Origin: an uncultured Gemmatimonadales bacterium
Lineage (GTDB): Bacteria > Gemmatimonadota > Gemmatimonadetes > Gemmatimonadales > GWC2-71-9
DNA: 64,000 nucleotides
Reading direction: 5' to 3'
Assembly: GCA_947259405.1 (NCBI GenBank)
Contig: CAMYLY010000003.1
Span: 1 to 64,000 of the forward strand
The notes below the pieces were generated by a model. That model saw only the letters and a program-made list of their open reading frames with translations, did not search any database and had not been told where the DNA came from. Position numbers and translations under genes: made by a program. The number at the start of each line of letters is the position of its first letter. The first letter of the stretch is position 1. Of this stretch, positions 34,230 through 41,358 are shown one piece after another.

Positions 34230-35906
34230 ATGATCCTCCTCCCAGCCCGACCACAGCGGGTCGCCCTGACGCTGCTGACTGTCTCCCTGCTGCCGTTGGC
34301 GGTAGGTGCGCAGTCGGATCCCGAAGGAATTCCGGTCACGCACACCGCGGTGGTACAAAACTGCGTTGCCTGTCACACACAGGACTCCACCGGCCGCATG
34401 AGTAGGATTTCCTACTCGCGGAAGACCCCTGAGGGGTGGCAGAATACGATTCGCCGTATGGTCATGCTGCAGAATGCGCGGCTCCAACCGGACGTGGCGC
34501 GCGACATCGTCCGCTACTTGGCTGACGAGCATGGTCTGGCACCTGAAGAAGCTCGACCCGGAATGTTCGAAGTCGAGCGACGCATGATCGACTGGGAATA
34601 CGAGGGCGACGAAGACACGCAGGAGACGTGCAAGGTTTGTCATTCACTGGGGCGCGTGATTCTCCAGCGACGGACCAAAGACGATTGGACGAGCACGATC
34701 GAGCTCCATCGCGGACTTTACCCGGTGGTGGAGTTCCAAGGCTTTCGCCGCGGCGGCCCGTCTGATGAGGACGATGACGATCCGCGCCATCCAATGGACA
34801 AGGCGATCGCGCACCTCGCGCGGGCCTTTCCACTCGAGACGGACGAGTGGCGCTCGTGGTCAGCGACTAAGCGCCCAGCGAGGCTGGCGGGGATGTGGGC
34901 GGTGTCGGGGAGTGAGATGGGGAAAGGACCGCTCTACGGCACACTCACGGTTCAACGAGGTGAGCGCGACGGCGATGTCACGACGGCGTTGGAGTACCGC
35001 TACGCGCGAGATGGGAATACGGTGCGGCGTACGGGGCGCGCGACCGTGTACACCGGGTTTCAATGGCGTGGTCGGTCGTTCGAGGGATCGGATGAGGCGA
35101 CGGCCCTCCGGGAAGTCATGTTTGTCGAGCGTGACTGGCAGTCCATGTCGGGGCGGTGGTTCCGGGGCGACTACGATGAGATTGGGCTCGACGTCTCACT
35201 CCATCGGGTACGCAGTGATCCCGTCGTGCTCGGCGTGTACCCCATGGCGGCACGCACGGGACAGGCACACACCGTGACGGTGTTCGGGGCGAATCTCCCG
35301 CAAGACATCGGAGCCGATGCCATCGATCTCGGCCCTGGTGTCGACGTGCGGCGTGTTACGAGCCGCTCCCCGACCGCGGTGACAGCACAGATCCAGGTCG
35401 CTGCCGATGCCGCGCTTGGGCCCCGTGACGTGTTTATCGCGGGCAGCAATATGGAGCGCGGACTCACTGTCTTCGACGAGGTGCACCGCATTGCGGTCGA
35501 GCCTCGGGCCGGCCTCGCGCGAGTCGGCGGTATCGTGTTTCCGAAGCAGCTGCAACAGTTTCAAGCGGTCGCGTTTCACAATGGGCCGGATGAGGACCCA
35601 GAGACGGATGACGACCTCCGCCTCGGCGTGGTCGACGTCACGTGGGGCTTGGAGGAGTACACACGCACGTTTGATGACAATGACATCGACTATGTGGGGG
35701 CGATCGACCGCAACGGTCTGTTCACGCCTGCTGCCGATGGCCCCAATCCGCAGCGAAACCAGAATCGCAACAACATCGGGGACGTGTGGGTCGTGGCGAC
35801 CTATGCGGGTGACAACGCGCCAGCGACTCTTCGTGCGCGTGCGCATCTGGTTGTCACGGTCCCCCTCTATTTGCGGTGGGAACCCTGGAAGGTGACGCCA
35901 CGATGA
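34230..35906 (+). CDS. qhpA: Quinohemoprotein amine dehydrogenase alpha subunit (diheme)
   Basis: Periplasmic subunit of 558 residues with a signal peptide (VALTLLTVSLLPLAVGAQ). It carries two heme c motifs, C45-VAC-H49 and C134-KVC-H138, in the N-terminal cytochrome domain. Three beta domains follow, with Ig-like strands such as GQAHTVTVFGANLPQDIGAD. The alpha subunit receives electrons from the CTQ cofactor in the gamma subunit and passes them through its hemes to external cytochromes or cupredoxins. The length fits known QHNDH alpha subunits. Its stop overlaps the qhpD start by four bases. Confidence 0.93.
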   Translation: MILLPARPQRVALTLLTVSLLPLAVGAQSDPEGIPVTHTAVVQNCVACHTQDSTGRMSRISYSRKTPEGWQNTIRRMVMLQNARLQPDVARDIVRYLADEHGLAPEEARPGMFEVERRMIDWEYEGDEDTQETCKVCHSLGRVILQRRTKDDWTSTIELHRGLYPVVEFQGFRRGGPSDEDDDDPRHPMDKAIAHLARAFPLETDEWRSWSATKRPARLAGMWAVSGSEMGKGPLYGTLTVQRGERDGDVTTALEYRYARDGNTVRRTGRATVYTGFQWRGRSFEGSDEATALREVMFVERDWQSMSGRWFRGDYDEIGLDVSLHRVRSDPVVLGVYPMAARTGQAHTVTVFGANLPQDIGADAIDLGPGVDVRRVTSRSPTAVTAQIQVAADAALGPRDVFIAGSNMERGLTVFDEVHRIAVEPRAGLARVGGIVFPKQLQQFQAVAFHNGPDEDPETDDDLRLGVVDVTWGLEEYTRTFDDNDIDYVGAIDRNGLFTPAADGPNPQRNQNRNNIGDVWVVATYAGDNAPATLRARAHLVVTVPLYLRWEPWKVTPR

Positions 35907-37330
35907 CCCTCCTGACGCGGGGGGAGATGCACGAATTCACCGCGGCCAATCAGCGGTTCGTGTATCTGGTGCCGTCCGCAGCCGTGTTCCGTCTCGATCC
36001 CGTGTCGGAAGCGGTGCTCGACACCCTGGGCGATCGGATCCTCACGCCCGACCAGCTTGCCGACGGGCTGGCGGACCGTTTTGGCCTGGAGAACGTCCAC
36101 GCGACCATCGGTGAGCTGCACGCCGTTCGAGCGGTGAGTGAAGCGGGCGCCTGGCCGGACGACCAGTTGATGCAGATGCCACCGGCGGATATGCCGCTCA
36201 CGACCATGGTCATGAACGTCACCAGCAAGTGTAACCTGGCGTGCACCTACTGCTACGAGTATGGCGACGATCGCATCACCGACTCTGCCTGTGGTGATCA
36301 ACCGGACTTCATGAGCGAGGAAACGGCGCGGCAGAGTGTCGATTTCATGTTTCGTGAGTCCGGCGAGAACAAGGTGGCGCACCTGAACTTTTTTGGGGGT
36401 GAGACGCTGCTGAACTTCAAAGTGCTGCAGAGTTCCGTTGCGTACGCGAGAGAACGTGCGGCGGCGCTTGGGAAGGAGGTGCAGTTCGGACTCACGACCA
36501 ATGCGACACTGCTGAAGCCCCATATCATCGAGTGGTTGGCCGAAAACCGGATTGGCGTTACAGTCTCGATCGATGGTCCGCAGGATGCCCAGGATGAGTT
36601 CCGTGTCTTCAAGAACGGGCGTGGGAGCTACGACGTGGTGGTCCCGAAGATCAAAGCGCTCTTGCAGAAGCATCCCACGCGACCCATTGGTGCGCGCGTC
36701 ACGCTGACCCAGCAGAACTTGAGCGTGCGCAAGATCTTCCAGCACCTCACGGACGATCTGGGATTCTGGGAAGTGGGGTTTGCACCGGTCACCACCTCGA
36801 CGTTCCGCGACTACGCCATTGAGGATGAGGGTTTTGACTCCATGCTGGAGCAGTTCCAACAGCTCGCGTACGAGTGGTTGGAGCATACGGTCGACAATCG
36901 CCATCACGCCTTTTCCAACGTGCGCGACACGATTGAGGAGCTCCATAGGGGTGTGAGCAAGGCGTTCCCATGCGGCGCGGGCTTGGGGTTGGTGGGGGTG
37001 GGCACCGGTGGGGACGTCGCGCTGTGTCACCGCTTCGCCGGATCGGACGACCATGCCATCGGGTCCATCACCGGGGGCATGGACCGCGTACAGCAGCGCG
37101 CGTTCCTGGAACAGCACCACATCGACAACAAACCGGAATGCCACACGTGTTTTGCGCGACCGCTCTGCTCAGGTGGATGCTACCACGAGGCCCACACGCG
37201 GTACGGGTCGACGACCGCCGCTAACCTGCACTATTGCACATGGATTCGACGCTGGACCGATACCTGTCTGCGTATCTATGGCGAAGTGGCAGAGCGCAAC
37301 CCGCAGTACCTGGCACAATTCGAGAACTGA
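35903..37330 (+). CDS. qhpD: Radical SAM thioether-forming maturase of QHNDH gamma subunit
   Basis: Radical SAM/SPASM enzyme of 475 residues, started at the ATG in the ATGA overlap with qhpA. An N-terminal peptide-recognition-like region (FVYLVPSAAVFRLDPVSEAV) precedes the radical SAM cluster C110-NLA-C114-TY-C117. GGETLLNFKVL follows as the SAM-binding GGE motif. The C-terminal half has SPASM cysteines, including CHTCFARPLCSGGC. In the known system QhpD builds the three Cys-to-Asp/Glu thioether links in QhpC before export. The substrate gene lies 22 nt downstream and keeps all target residues. Confidence 0.94.
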   Translation: MTLLTRGEMHEFTAANQRFVYLVPSAAVFRLDPVSEAVLDTLGDRILTPDQLADGLADRFGLENVHATIGELHAVRAVSEAGAWPDDQLMQMPPADMPLTTMVMNVTSKCNLACTYCYEYGDDRITDSACGDQPDFMSEETARQSVDFMFRESGENKVAHLNFFGGETLLNFKVLQSSVAYARERAAALGKEVQFGLTTNATLLKPHIIEWLAENRIGVTVSIDGPQDAQDEFRVFKNGRGSYDVVVPKIKALLQKHPTRPIGARVTLTQQNLSVRKIFQHLTDDLGFWEVGFAPVTTSTFRDYAIEDEGFDSMLEQFQQLAYEWLEHTVDNRHHAFSNVRDTIEELHRGVSKAFPCGAGLGLVGVGTGGDVALCHRFAGSDDHAIGSITGGMDRVQQRAFLEQHHIDNKPECHTCFARPLCSGGCYHEAHTRYGSTTAANLHYCTWIRRWTDTCLRIYGEVAERNPQYLAQFEN

Positions 37331-37352
37331 ACGCGTTCATCGAGGACGACGC

Positions 37353-37685
37353 ATGAAACATCTGCGACCGATCAACCAAAAGGCGAGCAAAATCGAAGCG
37401 ACCGTGTCGCGACCCGACCACGATGTACGTGCGATGCAAGGTGGGTCACCGGGGCCGCACATCCCCCTCGGGTGTTCGTTCGTGTTTTCCCCAGGCTGGG
37501 AAGTGGACTCCACTGGCGGGACGGCTGGTCTGTGCCAACCGGTGGAACGCGACTTGTTCGACTGCTATATCACGTGTTTCTGGCCGGCGCACGTCCCCGA
37601 TCACTACAACTACGCGCCCGATTGGACGGCCAAATGCGCGGCCGCGCAGCAAGACTGGCGCAACATCGATTTGATCTTCCCATGA
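37353..37685 (+). CDS. qhpC: Quinohemoprotein amine dehydrogenase gamma subunit precursor (CTQ subunit)
   Basis: Precursor of 110 residues: a leader of about 34 residues (MKHLRPINQKASKIEATVSR then PDHDVRAMQGGSPG) and a roughly 76-residue core. Spacing of the modified residues matches the structurally known subunit exactly. C41...E50 corresponds to Cys7-Glu16, C61...D67 to Cys27-Asp33, C75...D83 to Cys41-Asp49, and C71/W77 is the pair that forms cysteine tryptophylquinone (Cys37-Trp43). The core motif is DCYITCFWPAHVPD; characterised members have two adjacent Trp where FW stands here. A further cysteine, C95, has no assigned partner. The leader lacks a Sec signal, consistent with export by the QhpF transporter. 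Confidence 0.95.
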   Translation: MKHLRPINQKASKIEATVSRPDHDVRAMQGGSPGPHIPLGCSFVFSPGWEVDSTGGTAGLCQPVERDLFDCYITCFWPAHVPDHYNYAPDWTAKCAAAQQDWRNIDLIFP

Positions 37686-38773
37686 GATCCGTCCGTCTGG
37701 TTTGCTCAGTTCTGATACTCGCCGCCTGGGCGGCGTCCCCGCTGGCCGGACAAGCATTGAATGGCGGAAATGGGTTGATGTATTTCGGTACGTACGCCGA
37801 GACGATCAAAGTGCTTGATGAAAGCACCTTTGAGATGATCGATGAAATCCCGCTGAGCATTGGCCTGCCGCTCAACGTGAGCCCATCCCACAACCGGGAA
37901 CGCCTGTACGTCACCGACGCGCGATTCGAACATGTCGAGGTGATCGACCTCGCGACTCGCAAGAGTGTCGACCGCTTCACACTGTCTGAAGGAAACAAGA
38001 CGGTTCGCCTGTGGGGATTCGACGTGGAGCCGCGGGAGCGCTTTGCGATTCTGTTGGTCAAAATCACGACCAAGGAGATCGACCGGTATGAAACCAGTGG
38101 GGCGATCTTGCTCCGCTACGATCTCCAAAGCCACACGGTGACGGACACCATTCCCTGGCCGGACGAGCAGGAGCGTGACTTTGCCCGGTTCATGTTCTCG
38201 CAGAACGGAGACCTCGCCTACTTCTTTGCCGACGAAATCATCGTGCTCGAGACCGAGGGCTTCACCGAGGTGGACCGCTGGGCCCTCGAGCACGAGCTGG
38301 ATGACGGGATGGGCCGGTTCAATTTTGGGTTCCCGGGGTCGCCGTACGAAGAGCCCGGGTTCTACACCGGCCTCTTCCGCCTGACCGACGCGGTGCAGAA
38401 CCGTCGCATGATGGGAGTAGCGCGTGTGAACTTGGACGAACGCAAGGTGGACTTCTACATGCTGGGGCCCAGTGAAAGCGTGAGCTTCACCCTCGCCCCG
38501 GGTCGCACGAAAGCGTACGGACTGCGGCGGCAGGTGGGCAACTACGAGTTCTGGACATTCGACCTCGAACGCCGCCGAGTCGAGCGGAAGCAGCCGTTCG
38601 ACGGTCGCCCACGTATGTCGTTGCTGCCGTCGTCCAACGGGCAATACCTCTACATCTTCGGTGCCGGGAACACGATCGATATCTACGACGCGGACACGTA
38701 CGCGTTCCTGCGAACGGTCACGCTCGACGCGGATATGATCGCTACGGTGCTGTTGCCTGGAGCCGGCCGGTAG
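37682..38773 (+). CDS. qhpB: Quinohemoprotein amine dehydrogenase beta subunit (propeller)
   Basis: Protein of 363 residues whose ATG overlaps the qhpC stop (ATGA). The signal peptide SVRLVCSVLILAAWAASPLA is followed by YVTN-like blades such as ERLYVTDARFEHVEVIDLAT and GQYLYIFGAGNTIDIYDADT. The QHNDH beta subunit is a seven-bladed propeller that holds the gamma subunit and helps form the amine-binding pocket. Length and gene position fit. By itself it would only be called a propeller; the operon decides. Confidence 0.92.
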   Translation: MRSVRLVCSVLILAAWAASPLAGQALNGGNGLMYFGTYAETIKVLDESTFEMIDEIPLSIGLPLNVSPSHNRERLYVTDARFEHVEVIDLATRKSVDRFTLSEGNKTVRLWGFDVEPRERFAILLVKITTKEIDRYETSGAILLRYDLQSHTVTDTIPWPDEQERDFARFMFSQNGDLAYFFADEIIVLETEGFTEVDRWALEHELDDGMGRFNFGFPGSPYEEPGFYTGLFRLTDAVQNRRMMGVARVNLDERKVDFYMLGPSESVSFTLAPGRTKAYGLRRQVGNYEFWTFDLERRRVERKQPFDGRPRMSLLPSSNGQYLYIFGAGNTIDIYDADTYAFLRTVTLDADMIATVLLPGAGR

Positions 38774-38793
38774 GCCGGCCGGACTCCCCGCTG

Positions 38794-40530
38794 GTGCGGG
38801 ACCACGATCTGCGGTGGGCGTTCCGGTTCATCGCGCCGTATTGGGCGCGACTCGCCGTCGTGCTTGGGGCGACGCTCCTCGGCACTGGGCTCACCCTCGC
38901 TATCCCCTACCTGTCCAAGGGGCTCGTCGACGAAGCGTTGCTCGCGCTCGACGGCAGCAAGCTTGTGCAGTACGTCGGCCTCATCGCTGCGGTCACGGTG
39001 GCCAGCTACGGCATCAACGTCGTGAGCGGATTGATCTATACCCGCACCTCCGCCGAGATCCTGTTCGACATGCGCCTCGTGGTGTACCGGCACCTGCAGC
39101 GTTTGTCTCCACGGTTCTACGCCACGACGCCCATGGGGCAGATCATGTCGCGGATCAACGCGGACATCAGTGAGATCCAGCGTGTGGCCTCCGACCTGGC
39201 CCTCGCCTGGGTGAGCAGCGTGTTCTTGCTCCTCGGCACCGCAGTGATGATGATCGTCCTCGATTGGCAGCTGTTTCTGGCCGGCGTCGCGCTGCTACCG
39301 CCGGCCATCTGGGCGCTGGTCGTGTATCGGCGTCGACTGGAAGGCGCCGTGGCAGTCATGCGCGAGCGCAGCGCCAACATCGGGAGCTTTCTGATCGAAA
39401 CCCTCCAGGCCAATCGCCTGGTCGCCAGTGCCAATGCGCAGGATCGAGAAGCGACGCGATTTCGCACGAAGAACGACGCTTTTATCCAGGCACTCATGGC
39501 GATGCGGAAGCTCACCTATCTCTCGGGTGGCTTGCCGGGACTCCTCGTGGGCCTGAGCTCGGCGGTGGTATTCCTCTATGGTGGGTTCCGCGTCATCAGT
39601 GGTGTCATCACGCTCGGGACGCTTGTTGCGTTTGTGGCGTATCAAATGCGCTTGCTCTCGCCCATCCAGGGGCTGATGGGTCTGTATGCCAGCCTCGCGA
39701 CCGCGAAAGTGTCGCTCAGGCGGGTACGCGAGATCATCGACTACCGCATTGAGGTACGCGATGCTGACGACGCGGTTGCTCTCGACGCCGTGGAAGGTAA
39801 TCTCGCGCTCGACGGGGTCTCGGTAGCCTTTCGTCCGGGCGTCGACGTGTTGCGGGACGTCACCTTCACCGCTACGCGCGGCGAAACGGTGGCCATCGTC
39901 GGCCCAAGTGGAAGCGGGAAGTCCACGATCGCGGATCTGCTGGTCAGGCTGCTGGACCCGCAGCGCGGCATGGTGACGGTGGACGGGCTTGATGTTCGCG
40001 GCATCCGCCTTCACGACCTCCGCTCACACGTCGCGCTCGTCGATCAAGATCCATTCGTGTTCCACGCGTCGGTTGCCGAGAACGTTCGGTATGCCCGTCC
40101 GGATGCATCCGACGCGGAGGTAGCCGAAGCGCTTCGTGCTGCGGGCGCGGCCGACTTCGTGGACGCGCTGCCGCACGGGCAGGACACGGGGTTGGGCGAA
40201 CAGGGACGTACGTTGTCGGCCGGGGAGCGACAACGGCTCGCGATTGCGAGAGCCTTTGTGAGTGATCCTGCGATCCTAGTACTCGACGAGGCCACGGCCT
40301 CGTTGGACCCAGAGACCGAACGTGACGTCGCCCGCGGGTATGAGGCGCTGATGCGCGGTCGCACGACCGTTCTGATTACCCATCGCCTCGACCTCGCAAG
40401 CCGAGCGGACCGCGTGTTGGTGCTCCACGAGGGAAGGGTGGTGGAGCAGGGCGCACCCACTGATTTGTTGGCGCAGCGCGGCCGCTTTCGCGAGTTGTTT
40501 ACGGGTGCCGCGTCGCCGGATGCGTCGTGA
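38794..40530 (+). CDS. qhpF: ABC exporter of QHNDH gamma subunit
   Basis: Half-size ABC exporter of 578 residues, GTG start. A six-span transmembrane domain occupies about 1-310 (YWARLAVVLGATLLGTGLTL onward). The ATPase domain has Walker A GPSGSGKST, signature LSAGERQRLAIARAF, Walker B ILVLDEATASLD and the switch His in LITHRLD. In the known operon QhpF is required to move the cross-linked QhpC to the periplasm. No peptidase C39 domain is fused. Protease function is supplied by the next gene, which overlaps by four bases. Confidence 0.92.
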   Translation: MRDHDLRWAFRFIAPYWARLAVVLGATLLGTGLTLAIPYLSKGLVDEALLALDGSKLVQYVGLIAAVTVASYGINVVSGLIYTRTSAEILFDMRLVVYRHLQRLSPRFYATTPMGQIMSRINADISEIQRVASDLALAWVSSVFLLLGTAVMMIVLDWQLFLAGVALLPPAIWALVVYRRRLEGAVAVMRERSANIGSFLIETLQANRLVASANAQDREATRFRTKNDAFIQALMAMRKLTYLSGGLPGLLVGLSSAVVFLYGGFRVISGVITLGTLVAFVAYQMRLLSPIQGLMGLYASLATAKVSLRRVREIIDYRIEVRDADDAVALDAVEGNLALDGVSVAFRPGVDVLRDVTFTATRGETVAIVGPSGSGKSTIADLLVRLLDPQRGMVTVDGLDVRGIRLHDLRSHVALVDQDPFVFHASVAENVRYARPDASDAEVAEALRAAGAADFVDALPHGQDTGLGEQGRTLSAGERQRLAIARAFVSDPAILVLDEATASLDPETERDVARGYEALMRGRTTVLITHRLDLASRADRVLVLHEGRVVEQGAPTDLLAQRGRFRELFTGAASPDAS

Positions 40531-41264
40531 GCGCGACGCAGTCGCTCTCGATCACGGACCACGTTCTTGCCAACCGCACTGGTCGCGGCGTTATCGTCGC
40601 GGTCATTGACAGTGGTGTGCACGCTGCGCACCCGCACATCGTCGCCGATGCCAGTGGGTTTAGCGTGTCGGAGCACGGTGCGCGCGGTGCCGACATCGTC
40701 GATCGTCTTGGGCACGGCACGGCGGTCACCGCAGCCATCATGGAAAAGGCGCCGGAGGCGGCGTATCGGATCGTCAAAGTTTTCGACGACCGATTATCCG
40801 GTACGTCGCAGCACCTGATCCACGCAGTGCGGGCGTCCGTCGCCGACGGGGCGAGGTTGGTCAACCTCAGTCTTGCCGGCACGTGCACCGATGCGCGGCC
40901 GGCGTGGGCGACCGTGGTAACCGAAGCGATAAGGGCTGGCGCCATCATAGTGGCCCCGTGCGACCGGCGGCAGGAGGATCTCCTCCCTGGGTCCCTATCG
41001 GGCGTGGTGCGGGTCGTGTTGGATCCACATTGCCCCCGAGGAGAAATCCGGGTGGGATTGGATCTCTGGCCTACCATTGCTGCCTCCGGGTATCCCCGTC
41101 CGATACCAAACGTGCCTGTGCATCGCAACGTTGCCGGTGTGAGTTTCGCGGTGGCCAACGTCACGGGTATGCTTGCGTTACTGCTCGAGGGTCAGCCGCA
41201 TGTCACGAGTGCGGAAGGAGTATTCGATCTACTCCGCGCGGAGGCGTCGCACGCGCGCCGATAG
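40527..41264 (+). CDS. qhpE: Subtilisin-like protease for QhpC leader removal
   Basis: Compact subtilase of 245 residues. GTG starts inside the qhpF stop overlap. The catalytic triad is D28 (AVIDSGVH), H63 (LGHGTAV) and S206, in GVSFAVA instead of the usual GTSMA. It lacks a signal peptide and prodomain, so it should act in the cytoplasm, in line with the known QhpE role of cutting the leader of the modified QhpC. The usual oxyanion-hole Asn motif is not obvious (APCDRR at that position). It is the last gene of the qhp set. Confidence 0.9.
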   Translation: MSATQSLSITDHVLANRTGRGVIVAVIDSGVHAAHPHIVADASGFSVSEHGARGADIVDRLGHGTAVTAAIMEKAPEAAYRIVKVFDDRLSGTSQHLIHAVRASVADGARLVNLSLAGTCTDARPAWATVVTEAIRAGAIIVAPCDRRQEDLLPGSLSGVVRVVLDPHCPRGEIRVGLDLWPTIAASGYPRPIPNVPVHRNVAGVSFAVANVTGMLALLLEGQPHVTSAEGVFDLLRAEASHARR

Positions 41265-41358
41265 GACCCGGGTACCCCTTCAGTTGCCGCGCCGGTTCCC
41301 GCCCGGCATCTTCCTACGATCCACCAAACGAAACCGTACGCTTGTGAAGGGGACTCCT

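Noticed and set aside
35867-37144. Minus-strand frame of 425 codons opposite qhpD
   Set aside because: Overlaps the radical SAM gene completely; no recognisable motifs.
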